Assembly (NCBI GenBank): GCA_028704035.1
Contig: JAQVLS010000035.1
Coordinates: 1 to 11,234, forward strand
Length of the DNA: 11,234 nt
Source of the DNA: Desulfotomaculaceae bacterium
GTDB taxonomy: Bacteria; Bacillota; Desulfotomaculia; Desulfotomaculales; Pelotomaculaceae
Direction: 5' to 3'
The notes under the pieces were generated by a model. The model was not told the DNA's origin and did no database searches. It was given only the letters and a program-made list of their open reading frames with translations. This document shows, one piece after another, positions 1 through 7,165 of this stretch. The position numbers and the translations under genes are program-made. Each line of letters starts with the position of its first letter. Position 1 is the first letter of the stretch.

Positions 1-440
1 TGAATTATTTTTATCTTCTCAGGATGATGCCTGATGGTTGGATCTGGCTGATCTTCACCCTGACCGCAACGTGGGCCACTGATACTACCGCTTATTTTGT
101 CGGGAAGCTTTTCGGCAGAAGAAGGTTAGCCCCGACGCTGAGTCCTAAAAAAACACTAGAGGGGGCTGTCGGCGGTTTCGCGGGGAGCATCCTGGTAGCT
201 GCTGTGTTTTCTGTTATATACACATTTCTTCCTGTGTCTAAAGTATTGCTGCTGGGTTTGTGCCTGGGAGCCGCAGCGCAAGTCGGGGACCTGTTGGAAT
301 CTGCTTTTAAGAGGCAAGCCGGAATTAAGGACTCCAGTGATCTAATACCGGGACACGGTGGTATTCTTGACCGTATTGACAGCATGCTTTTTACCGCACC
401 GCTGGTTTATTACTTTGTTCTCTTGTTTATAAAAAGTTGA
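1..440 (+). CDS. cdsA: Phosphatidate cytidylyltransferase, 3' end (5' truncated by window)
   Basis: CdsA makes CDP-diacylglycerol from phosphatidate and CTP at the cytoplasmic membrane, the branch point of phospholipid synthesis. The frame is open from base 3 to the TGA at 438-440 with no start needed, so about 145 C-terminal residues are present and the N-terminal membrane helices lie upstream. The CDP-alcohol cytidylyltransferase signature is at 300-380: SAFKR, then IKDSSDLIPGHGG and LDRID, with its conserved K, D, H and D residues. An upstream SPKKTLEG segment is also typical of the family. The tail is hydrophobic, as expected for the last helix. The methionine at 24 is internal and should not be taken as the start. 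The YtvI-like gene begins about 10 bases after the stop, so the two are very likely co-transcribed. The family is certain from the signature. Confidence 0.96.
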   Translation, partial: NYFYLLRMMPDGWIWLIFTLTATWATDTTAYFVGKLFGRRRLAPTLSPKKTLEGAVGGFAGSILVAAVFSVIYTFLPVSKVLLLGLCLGAAAQVGDLLESAFKRQAGIKDSSDLIPGHGGILDRIDSMLFTAPLVYYFVLLFIKS

Positions 441-445
441 GGTGA
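439..445 (+). promoter_or_regulatory. Ribosome binding site fixing the YtvI-like start at 451
   Basis: GAGGTGA, partly overlapping the cdsA stop codon, is spaced five bases from ATG 451. It rules out the nine-base-longer GTG start, which would be within the Shine-Dalgarno itself. Confidence 0.7.
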
Positions 446-450
446 GCCTA

Positions 451-1494
451 ATGCCGAGGCCGTTATTACTGATAATTTATGCCGCTGTAGCCATACTGTC
501 CGGTATGGCGTTTATAAAGTATGCGCTGCCGATCCTTGTGCCCTTTATTATAGCTATAATTATCGGGATGTTCATGGAGCCGTTAATAAGTGCACTGCAA
601 AAGGCGAAGATGTCCAGGGGTTTGGCCACCCTGACCGCCATGGTGCTTGTTTTCGGCAGTATTGGTGTTGTCATGTCCTTGCTCATAATCCGGCTTGTTA
701 CCGAACTGGTCCATCTTTCTACTTCGCTGCCGGGATTGACGGTTGAAATAAAAAATTATCTTCAGGTTCTGATTGAAAAAACAACCGCTTTTTACGTAAC
801 ACTGCCTCCCGGCATCACCTCATCAATTGAGCAAAGCCTAAACAGCGTTGCTTCTAGCCTGCAAGGAGTGGTCACCGGGCTGGCCAATACACTTCTGTCA
901 TTTATTTCAATGGTTCCGGGTACATTTGTTGTGCTGCTGGTAGTATTGTTGTCATCATATTTTATAGCCCGTGACAAGCAGATTATTATGAATTTTATAA
1001 TATACCTGGCGCCCGATGCGTGGGGCGAAAAATTTATTAACACGGCAAGGGACGTCGCGGCTGCTTTTATGGCATATATAAAGGCACAGGCTATTTTAAT
1101 ATTTGTGTCAACATGTATAAGCGTTACGGGCCTGTATTTAATAGACGCGGATTATGCGCTGCTGATTGGATTAATTATTGGTGTTTTTGACTTAATTCCT
1201 GTTTTGGGGCCGGCAACTATTTATCTGCCCTGGATTATATGGTCTTTTGCCACCGGCGCTACTATGTTTGGAGTGAAACTGACAATCCTATACCTGATAG
1301 TCCTCGTAACGAGGCAGATCCTGGAAACAAAAATTGTCTCAGGCAACCTCGGCCTGCACCCGCTGGCTACCCTGGTTTCCATGTATGCCGGACTGTGGAC
1401 TTTAGGCCTGCCAGGTTTGATTCTGGGCCCGATTTTATTAATAGCAATCCAGTCTTTTTACAAAGCGGGGATCCTGCTGCCCAGATCCAAGTAG
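451..1494 (+). CDS. ytvI: AI-2E family transporter, YtvI-like sporulation membrane protein
   Basis: This is a polytopic inner-membrane protein of 347 residues. I see about seven or eight hydrophobic segments: two near the N-terminus (residues about 5-40), one at 58-82, and a cluster after a soluble stretch (about 90-150). The family hallmarks are FDLIPVLGP at 246-254, RQILETKI at 288-295 and GLHPL at 301-305, followed by the C-terminal LGLPGLILGPILL. These fit the AI-2E/PerM family, most like the YtvI sporulation subgroup. That subgroup call is by pattern; the transported substrate is unknown. ATG 451 is preferred because GAGGTGA at 439-445 sits five bases upstream. The GTG at 442 lies inside that Shine-Dalgarno and is unlikely. 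The gene follows cdsA closely and ends inside a hairpin. The symbol is tentative. Confidence 0.85.
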   Translation: MPRPLLLIIYAAVAILSGMAFIKYALPILVPFIIAIIIGMFMEPLISALQKAKMSRGLATLTAMVLVFGSIGVVMSLLIIRLVTELVHLSTSLPGLTVEIKNYLQVLIEKTTAFYVTLPPGITSSIEQSLNSVASSLQGVVTGLANTLLSFISMVPGTFVVLLVVLLSSYFIARDKQIIMNFIIYLAPDAWGEKFINTARDVAAAFMAYIKAQAILIFVSTCISVTGLYLIDADYALLIGLIIGVFDLIPVLGPATIYLPWIIWSFATGATMFGVKLTILYLIVLVTRQILETKIVSGNLGLHPLATLVSMYAGLWTLGLPGLILGPILLIAIQSFYKAGILLPRSK

Positions 1495-1520
1495 ATGCGG
1501 CTTCAACCGCACCTACTTGG
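1487..1520 (+). terminator. Stem-loop spanning the stop codon of the YtvI-like gene
   Basis: CCAAGTAGATGCGG (1487-1500) and CCGCACCTACTTGG (1507-1520) pair at 13 of 14 positions around a six-base loop. The TAG stop (1492-1494) lies in the left arm. No clear T-run follows, so this may be a weak terminator, an mRNA 3'-end stabiliser or a stop-coupled structure. The hairpin is directly visible; its function is inferred. Confidence 0.45.
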
Positions 1521-1638
1521 CGACCTCTTCTGCAATTTCATATCTTTACATGGTAAAAGACAAAGGGGGTACATCTTTCATATGCCAGTGGACTTAATGT
1601 CTTAATTTTCTGCCGCATAATATCGCTGCATGACACCG

Positions 1639-1759
1639 GACAGCGGAACGGGGACACACCTCTCCCTTAGGCATTTCTGCATGCTGAGGAATGTCCCCGA
1701 CTGGAAGTGCTGAGGAATGTCCCCGACTGGAAATGTTGAGGAATATCCCCCGATAGGAG
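1639..1759 (+). repeat. REP-like element copy 1, with three tandem right-arm units, upstream of dxr
   Basis: The left arm GGGGACACACCTC is at 1650-1662, preceded by GACAGCGGAAC. The right arm GAGGAATGTCCCC is at 1686-1698, leaving a 23-base loop and two central mismatches. The right-arm region is repeated as three direct units of 26-base period (1682-1707, 1708-1733, 1734-1759). The first two are almost identical; the third is degenerate (GAGGAATATCCCCC) and runs into the dxr Shine-Dalgarno. The 24 bases at 1639-1662 are identical to 7046-7069. The rest of this 271-base gap (about 1521-1638) shows no gene or convincing promoter. Confidence 0.85.
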
Positions 1760-1760
1760 A
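1755..1760 (+). promoter_or_regulatory. dxr ribosome binding site, embedded in the last repeat unit
   Basis: AGGAGA is five bases before ATG 1766. It lies at the end of the third 26-base repeat unit, where the sequence ACTGGAA of the earlier units has become ATAGGAGA. The dxr Shine-Dalgarno therefore appears to be built from, or fused to, repeat sequence. Confidence 0.7.
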
Positions 1761-1765
1761 GTGTA

Positions 1766-2947
1766 ATGAAAAATCTTGTTATACTTGGCAGTACTGGTTC
1801 CATTGGCCGGCAGACGCTGGATGTCATTAGAAATTTGCCGGACAAGTTTATGGTAACAGGTTTAGCCGCAGGAAAAAACTGGCGCCTGCTGGCTGAACAG
1901 ATAAGGGAATTTCAACCATTATGCGCAGTTCTATCCGGGTCGGAGGAATTGAGCCTGATGAAAAGCGAGCTGGGCTCAGGAAAAATTCCCGAGCTGGACT
2001 GGGGCAGGAAAGGGTTGGAGTCCCTGGCCTCCATGAACGAGGCCGATCTCGTTGTAGTCGCTGTGAACGGGGTGGCCGGCATTTTCCCAACTATTGCAGC
2101 CCTGCGCTCCGGTAAAAATATCGCGCTGGCGAACAAAGAAACCCTGGTTGCGGCCGGACAACTAGTTATGGATTTAGCATCACGGAAAAAAACTAATATA
2201 TATCCGGTGGATAGCGAACATTCCGCACTGTGGCAGTGCCTGAACGGAAATAACTTGGATGAAGTCGAAAAAATAATTTTAACCGCTTCCGGCGGCCCTT
2301 TCCGCAGGCTGAGCGCCGGTGAGTTGGAAAATGTGACGGTAGAGATGGCGTTACGCCATCCCAACTGGAATATGGGCAAAAAGGTGACTATTGATTCAGC
2401 TACTTTAATGAATAAAGGTTTGGAAGTAATTGAAGCTAAATGGTTGTTTGGGGTAAGCTATTCACAGATAGAAGTGCTGGTTCACCCGCAGAGTATCATT
2501 CATTCGGCTGTTGAGTTTATTGACGGCTCAATTATCGCCCAAATGGGAGCGCCGGATATGCGCCTGCCCATACAATACGCCCTTACTTATCCGAAACGCA
2601 TGAACGGACCAGCCTCAAGACTGAAAATGGCGGAATTAAAAGGATTAACTTTCGAGACGCCGGATATTGAAAGGTTTCCTTCCCTGTGTCTAGCATTTGA
2701 GGCAGGCCGGACCGGCGGCACGATGCCTGCTGTACTGAACGCTTCAAACGAGGTGGCCGTAGATGCGTTTCTTAAGGGAGCGCTGTCCTTTACAGGCATT
2801 CCGGCCGTTGTGGAAGGTGTTATGTGTAAGCACAATACAATAAAAACAACGGTACTGGAAGAAATTATGGAGGCCGACCTCTGGGCCAGGAGAACGGCTG
2901 AGATAATTATTAAGAATCAACCTAAAGACTACGGGGTGCTGCAATGA
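1766..2947 (+). CDS. dxr: 1-deoxy-D-xylulose-5-phosphate reductoisomerase
   Basis: Dxr (IspC) is the cytosolic NADPH-dependent enzyme that converts 1-deoxy-D-xylulose 5-phosphate to 2-C-methyl-D-erythritol 4-phosphate, the first committed MEP-pathway step. The 393-residue length is normal for the family. The N-terminal dinucleotide motif GSTGSIG is at residues 8-14 and NKETLV at 123-128. The metal ligands are D149 and E151 in PVDSEH and E220 in LMNKGLE, matching E. coli D150, E152 and E231. TASGGPF, HPNWNMGKKVTIDSAT and HPQSIIHS are also conserved. The ATG at 1766 follows AGGAGA at a five-base spacing. The stop overlaps the rseP start (ATGA, 2944-2947), implying translational coupling. A REP-like array lies directly upstream, so dxr may not share a simple transcript with the YtvI-like gene. 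Confidence 0.98.
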   Translation: MKNLVILGSTGSIGRQTLDVIRNLPDKFMVTGLAAGKNWRLLAEQIREFQPLCAVLSGSEELSLMKSELGSGKIPELDWGRKGLESLASMNEADLVVVAVNGVAGIFPTIAALRSGKNIALANKETLVAAGQLVMDLASRKKTNIYPVDSEHSALWQCLNGNNLDEVEKIILTASGGPFRRLSAGELENVTVEMALRHPNWNMGKKVTIDSATLMNKGLEVIEAKWLFGVSYSQIEVLVHPQSIIHSAVEFIDGSIIAQMGAPDMRLPIQYALTYPKRMNGPASRLKMAELKGLTFETPDIERFPSLCLAFEAGRTGGTMPAVLNASNEVAVDAFLKGALSFTGIPAVVEGVMCKHNTIKTTVLEEIMEADLWARRTAEIIIKNQPKDYGVLQ

Positions 2948-3999
2948 CAACATTAATTGCTTCAGTTTTTGTCTTCGGGCTACTGATAGTTTTCCACGAG
3001 TTCGGCCACTTTATTGTGGCGAAAATAGTAGGGATCAAGGTCTACGAGTTCAGCCTCGGTTTTGGTCCCAAGCTGTTTGGTGTTCCCGGGGGGGAAACTA
3101 TGTATACCCTGCGCCTGTTGCCGCTCGGTGGATTTGTCCGCATGGCGGGGATGGACCCGGAGGAAGAATTGGATAAAAAAGATCTGGATCGGGGTTTTAA
3201 CAAAAAGACTGTCGGGCAGAGAATCGCTGTTATTTTTGCGGGACCATTCATGAACTTCTTACTAGCCGCAGTGCTGTTTGCCGTAGTTTTTTCTGTGCAA
3301 GGTGAGCCTGTGGCATCAAGCGGGACCAGGATTGGGGATATTAACCCCGGCTACCCCGCGCAAATTGTCGGCCTTGCCGCCGGTGACAAGATTGTGGCTG
3401 TCGACGGTAAGCCTGTTGATAAATGGGTTGATTTGGTCACTTTGATTAATGAAAGACCCGAACAAAATATTTTGGTTGTCGTGCTCCGGGACGGTTCGGA
3501 ACTGCAGTTTGCATTGACAACTATAAAGTCTGAAGACGGCCGTGGCTTAATTGGGATTTACCCGGCGGAGGAATATGTTAAGGTAGGTTTCCTGCAGTCG
3601 ATTTCACTGGGCATAGAGTGGACCGCCAGATTTACTGTTGCAATTATGGACTTTGTATCTAAAATGATATTCGGACAGATGTCGGCCGATCTGGGAGGCC
3701 CGGTACGGGTGGTCAGTGAAATCGGCAAGGCGGCGCAGATCGGATTTGTAATTCTGCTGAAGCTCGCCGCCATATTAAGTATAAACCTGGGCCTATTCAA
3801 CCTGTTTCCTATACCGGCGCTGGACGGCAGCCGTATTCTCTTTCTGTTCTGGGAGAAAATTAGAAGACGACCGGTTGATCCTGTTAAGGAGAATTTTATC
3901 CATCTTGTCGGGTTAGGCCTGCTTCTGTTGTTGATGGTGATAATAACATACAATGATATACTGCAAATTTTTACTACTGGTAATGGAGCGGGACAGTAG
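2944..3999 (+). CDS. rseP: RIP metalloprotease RseP/RasP (site-2 protease family)
   Basis: This is an intramembrane zinc protease of 351 residues. In Bacillus the homologue RasP cleaves anti-sigma factors such as RsiW and clears signal-peptide remnants; the substrates here are not visible. The zinc motif HEFGH is at residues 18-22 in the first helix. One PDZ domain lies at roughly 124-185 (it contains GLAAGDKIVAVDG). The third zinc ligand is in NLFPIPALDG at 286-295, with D294. C-terminal hydrophobic helices are at about 268-285 and 321-336. A single PDZ domain is usual for Firmicutes RasP, whereas E. coli RseP has two. The ATG start overlaps the dxr stop by four bases, so no independent Shine-Dalgarno spacing is needed. 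All catalytic elements are intact. Confidence 0.97.
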   Translation: MTTLIASVFVFGLLIVFHEFGHFIVAKIVGIKVYEFSLGFGPKLFGVPGGETMYTLRLLPLGGFVRMAGMDPEEELDKKDLDRGFNKKTVGQRIAVIFAGPFMNFLLAAVLFAVVFSVQGEPVASSGTRIGDINPGYPAQIVGLAAGDKIVAVDGKPVDKWVDLVTLINERPEQNILVVVLRDGSELQFALTTIKSEDGRGLIGIYPAEEYVKVGFLQSISLGIEWTARFTVAIMDFVSKMIFGQMSADLGGPVRVVSEIGKAAQIGFVILLKLAAILSINLGLFNLFPIPALDGSRILFLFWEKIRRRPVDPVKENFIHLVGLGLLLLLMVIITYNDILQIFTTGNGAGQ

Positions 4000-4060
4000 C
4001 TTGTTTGCTGGAGGGATTGGAACGCAGGTGTTGTGAAACTGAGTGTTGCTGTTGATACAC

Positions 4061-4125
4061 TGACAGCGGAATGGGGACACACCTCTGTTTGGGGATTGGC
4101 TTTGAAGATAAGGTATGTCCCCGAT
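4061..4125 (+). repeat. REP-like element copy 2, in the rseP-ispG gap
   Basis: TGACAGCGGAAT precedes the left arm GGGGACACACCTC (4073-4085). The right arm AAGGTATGTCCCC (4110-4122) follows after a 24-base loop and is followed by GATTG. The arms pair except for one central C/A position and the outermost base. This is the simplest copy, with one arm of each kind. The remaining parts of this 197-base gap show no other gene. Confidence 0.85.
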
Positions 4126-4196
4126 TGCGTGGCTGGTGATTCAAAGCAACTTGTAATTTTATGTGGTATTCCAGTGATTTGAGTAGGTGATTTTTT

Positions 4197-5246
4197 GTGG
4201 ATAGACGGAAAATAAGGCCGGTTTTTGTCGGGAAGGTCCAGGTTGGCGGCGGCGCTCCTATTAGCGTACAATCCATGACCAAAACAGACACCAGGGACAT
4301 AGTGTCGACTGTTGAGCAGATTAACCAGCTGACTGAGGGCGGCTGCGATATAATCCGCGCGGCTGTGCCTGACCGGGAGGCGGTAGACGCTCTACCCGGG
4401 ATATTAAGGGGCATCAGTATTCCCTTGGTGGCCGACATTCATTTTGATTATCGACTGGCCCTGGAAGCTATAAAGGCCGGTGTAAACGGCCTGAGGATTA
4501 ATCCGGGCAACATTGGCGGCAGGAATAAGGTGGCGGAGGTTGTGAGGGCGGCCCAGGACCGGTGTATTCCAATCCGCATCGGTGTGAACGCCGGGTCACT
4601 AGAAAAAAAACTATTGGCAAAGTATGGCGGAGTCACACCTGGCGCCATGGTTGAAAGCGCCATTAGCCATATTAGTATTCTGGAAGATTTAAATTTTATA
4701 AATATTAAAATATCGCTGAAAGCATCTAATGTACCGCTTATGCTCGAAGCCTACCGCCTGATGGCCAAAAAAGCTGACTATCCTTTACATATCGGCGTTA
4801 CCGAGTCCGGCACCCTGCGTTACGGCACTGTAAAGTCGGCTGTAGGCATTGGAATACTATTGTCTGAAGGCATAGGTGACACCATACGGGTTTCTCTTAC
4901 CGGACATCCTGACCACGAAGTAATAGCAGGGTACGATATATTGAGGGCCCTGGGACTGCGCAGCAGGGGGGTGGAACTTATTTCATGCCCGACCTGCGGC
5001 CGCACGGAGATAGATTTAATCAGGATTGCCGGAGAAGTGGAGAAAAAGCTGCAACTGGTGGACAGGCCGCTGAAAATAGCAGTCATGGGCTGTGTGGTAA
5101 ACGGTCCCGGTGAGGCCCGGGAAGCTGATGTCGGCATTGCTGGCGGAAAGGGCTTCGGTCTTATATTTCGCAAGGGTAAAGTCATTCGCAAAGTACCGGA
5201 AGATAGTTTGGTGGAAGAGCTTCTGAAAGAGATCGAAAATATATAA
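4197..5246 (+). CDS. ispG: 4-hydroxy-3-methylbut-2-enyl diphosphate synthase (HMBPP synthase)
   Basis: IspG (GcpE) is the iron-sulfur enzyme that reductively opens methylerythritol cyclodiphosphate to HMBPP, the penultimate MEP-pathway step. It therefore works in the same pathway as dxr, two genes upstream. The protein has 349 residues. The N-terminal TIM-barrel part includes VQSMTKTDTRD (24-34), LVADIHFDYRLAL (77-89) and GLRINPGNIG (98-107). The C-terminal cluster ligands are C264 and C267 in SCPTCGRTE, C299 in MGCVVNGPGE, and E306, corresponding to E. coli C270, C273, C305 and E312. The start is GTG at 4197 with AGGTGA (4185-4190) six bases upstream. This is the compact bacterial form without the large plant-type insert. 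A REP-like copy lies in the gap upstream; proS follows 15 bases downstream. Confidence 0.98.
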   Translation: MDRRKIRPVFVGKVQVGGGAPISVQSMTKTDTRDIVSTVEQINQLTEGGCDIIRAAVPDREAVDALPGILRGISIPLVADIHFDYRLALEAIKAGVNGLRINPGNIGGRNKVAEVVRAAQDRCIPIRIGVNAGSLEKKLLAKYGGVTPGAMVESAISHISILEDLNFINIKISLKASNVPLMLEAYRLMAKKADYPLHIGVTESGTLRYGTVKSAVGIGILLSEGIGDTIRVSLTGHPDHEVIAGYDILRALGLRSRGVELISCPTCGRTEIDLIRIAGEVEKKLQLVDRPLKIAVMGCVVNGPGEAREADVGIAGGKGFGLIFRKGKVIRKVPEDSLVEELLKEIENI

Positions 5247-5261
5247 TGTGGGAGGAGTTAC

Positions 5262-6974
5262 ATGCGAGCGACAGCGTTATTAGCGCCGACACTAAGGGAG
5301 GCGCCCGCTGATGCGGAGGTTGTAAGCCACAGGTTATTACTGCGCGCTGGTTTTATCAGGAGGGTTGCGGCCGGAGTGTACAATTATCTGCCGCTTTCTA
5401 TGCGCGTCCTTAAAAAGATAGAGCAGATCGTCCGGGAGGAAATGGATCGGCAGGGCGGACAGGAGCTGTTGATGCCTATAATACAGCCGGCGGAACTCTG
5501 GCAGGAATCCGGTCGGTGGGATGTATACGGCCCGGAACTATTCCGGCTGAAAGATAGGCATGACCGTGACTTCGCCCTTGGCCCCACCCATGAGGAAATA
5601 ATAACAACACTGGTGCGGGGGGAAGTTAAATCATATAAACAGTTGCCGCTTTTGCTGTACCAGATCCAGAATAAATACAGGGATGAAAGGCGTCCCAGGT
5701 TTGGACTGATGCGCGGCAGAGAATTTATAATGAAGGATTTATATTCATTTGACCGCGATGAAAAAGGCCTGGAAAAAAGCTATATGAAAATGCATGATGC
5801 CTATACCAGGGTATTTCAGCGTTGCGGCCTGTATTTTCGTCCGGTGGAAGCTGATTCCGGGGCTATTGGCGGTAGTGAAACCCATGAATTCATGGTGCTG
5901 GCAGAATCCGGCGAAGCCTCAATCCTGTTTTGTGAGAGCAAATCGTGTGATTATGCCGCCAACGTCGAGAGGGCGTCGCAGAACAACCAGCCGGATAACG
6001 GCAAAGAAAGCATGAGCAAACTTGCTGAAAAAGGAACACCGGATTGCCGCACGGTTGAAGAGGTAACCCGATTCCTGGGCGCTCCCCCGCAGAAAATCAT
6101 TAAAACACTACTCTATGAGACAGACACTGAAGTGGTGGCTGTACTCGTCAGGGGAGACCGTGAAGTTAATGAAATAAAGCTGCTTAATTTGCTGGGATGC
6201 CTGCGTGTAGACCTGGCGGGAGAAAACATAATTAAAAAAGTGACCGGGGCGTCCAGAGGATTTTCCGGGCCGGTCGGGTTGCAAGGGGTTAAAATTATTG
6301 CCGACCTTGAGGTGTCGTCTATAGCTAACGCAGTCACCGGCGCTAACAGGGACCATGTTCATCTCTTAAATGTAAACCCCGGCCGTGATTTTCCAATAGA
6401 TATATTGGCTGATGTGAGGATAGTGGAAGCCGGTGAACCATGCCCCCGCTGCGGTCAAAAATTAAAAGAAGCCAGGGGGATTGAAGTAGGCCAGATATTT
6501 AAGCTTGGTGTTAAATACAGCAAGCTGCTCGGGGCGACTTGCCTGGATGAAAATGGCCAGACAAAGCCAATAATAATGGGTTGTTACGGCATAGGCGTGT
6601 CCCGGACTATGGCGGCTGCCATCGAACAGAATAATGACCGGGACGGCATTGTCTGGCCGGCGGCTATCGCGCCCTTTCACGCGGTGGTTATACCGGTCAA
6701 CGCCAAAGACCCCGAACAGATTGCCCTGGCTGAAAAGATATACACAAATTTGACAGCAGCAGGTGTTGAGACCATCCTTGACGACCGATCCGAACGGGCG
6801 GGCGTCAAGTTCAAGGATGCCGATTTGATTGGGTACCCGCTGCGAATCACAGTAGGTTCAAAAGCCGTTTCGGAAAAGACATTTGAAGTGAAGGCGCGCC
6901 GGTCCGGGGAAGTGACTATGGTTGCGAATGGAAAACTTGAGCAAACGGTGCTGGAGATGTTAAAGAACCTATAA
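5262..6974 (+). CDS. proS: Prolyl-tRNA synthetase, bacterial type with editing insertion
   Basis: ProRS charges tRNA-Pro with proline in the cytosol. The 570-residue length matches the long bacterial form. The class II catalytic core shows motif 1 around [15 protein letters not shown] (30-44), GPTHEE at 107-112, motif 2 at about 140-162 ([17 protein letters not shown]) and motif 3 [13 protein letters not shown] (441-453). The INS/YbaK-like editing domain that hydrolyses Ala-tRNA-Pro sits between motifs 2 and 3, at about 225-400. It includes QKIIKTLLY with K281, the apparent equivalent of E. coli K279. The anticodon-binding domain spans roughly 470-570. Cysteine pairs at 224/229 and 394/397 (CPRCG) flank the insertion and might bind zinc; that is inference. 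ATG 5262 follows GGAGGAG (5251-5257) and is 15 bases after ispG, indicating one transcript. Confidence 0.98.
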   Translation: MRATALLAPTLREAPADAEVVSHRLLLRAGFIRRVAAGVYNYLPLSMRVLKKIEQIVREEMDRQGGQELLMPIIQPAELWQESGRWDVYGPELFRLKDRHDRDFALGPTHEEIITTLVRGEVKSYKQLPLLLYQIQNKYRDERRPRFGLMRGREFIMKDLYSFDRDEKGLEKSYMKMHDAYTRVFQRCGLYFRPVEADSGAIGGSETHEFMVLAESGEASILFCESKSCDYAANVERASQNNQPDNGKESMSKLAEKGTPDCRTVEEVTRFLGAPPQKIIKTLLYETDTEVVAVLVRGDREVNEIKLLNLLGCLRVDLAGENIIKKVTGASRGFSGPVGLQGVKIIADLEVSSIANAVTGANRDHVHLLNVNPGRDFPIDILADVRIVEAGEPCPRCGQKLKEARGIEVGQIFKLGVKYSKLLGATCLDENGQTKPIIMGCYGIGVSRTMAAAIEQNNDRDGIVWPAAIAPFHAVVIPVNAKDPEQIALAEKIYTNLTAAGVETILDDRSERAGVKFKDADLIGYPLRITVGSKAVSEKTFEVKARRSGEVTMVANGKLEQTVLEMLKNL

Positions 6975-6994
6975 CACACTCCTGTAAAAGGTGC

Positions 6995-7107
6995 GGGGAC
7001 ACACCTCTTTGTTGTAACGATACTTGTATTTGTATGAGTAACTATGACAGCGGAACGGGGACACACCTCAGCTTTTGGGTGTTTTTTTGGGGTCGAGGTA
7101 TGTCCCC
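6995..7107 (+). repeat. REP-like element copy 3, with duplicated left arm, upstream of the glycosyltransferase
   Basis: Two left arms GGGGACACACCTC are present, at 6995-7007 and 7057-7069, in head-to-tail order 62 bases apart. Only the second has the full TGACAGCGGAAC flank. One right arm GAGGTATGTCCCC is at 7095-7107, with a 25-base loop to the second left arm and one central mismatch. The first left arm has no nearby partner, which suggests a partial or composite insertion. Together with the sequence up to 7165 this fills the 191-base gap after proS. Confidence 0.85.
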
Positions 7108-7150
7108 GATGGTATGGTTGTGGAATGTCTCGATAAACTTCTACTGGAAA

Positions 7151-7155
7151 GAGGT
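7151..7155 (+). promoter_or_regulatory. Probable ribosome binding site for the glycosyltransferase TTG start
   Basis: GAGGT lies ten bases before TTG 7166, a slightly long spacing. It is the only Shine-Dalgarno-like sequence close to where homology to the family begins. The upstream in-frame ATGs at 7034, 7100 and 7109 lie in or next to the REP-like element and lack a good Shine-Dalgarno. Confidence 0.45.
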
Positions 7156-7165
7156 TATCAATAAT

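Noticed and set aside
1239..1556. Plus-strand frame of 105 codons inside and past the YtvI-like gene
   Set aside because: It lies mostly within the YtvI-like gene in another frame. Its product is proline- and cysteine-rich without domain character, and the hydrophobic real product explains the region.
1545..1623. Possible promoters before dxr (TTTACA at 1545; CATAAT/TAATAT near 1616-1623)
   Set aside because: TTTACA has no good -10 at a proper distance, and CATAAT/TAATAT has no convincing -35, so neither is listed as a feature.
1639..1759. CRISPR-like array made of the 26-base direct repeats
   Set aside because: The units are directly adjacent with no spacers, there are only three, and each carries the right arm of a REP-like palindrome found elsewhere in the window.
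1594..1845. Minus-strand open frame covering the first repeat region
   Set aside because: It is a translation of the REP-like arms and the start of dxr in reverse. It has no ribosome binding site or family motif.
3558..4271. Long minus-strand open frame (237 codons) across the 3' end of rseP, the repeat and the ispG start
   Set aside because: It is antisense to two well-supported genes, has no recognisable domain, and includes the repeat peptide EVCPHSAV. It is a shadow of high-GC coding sequence.
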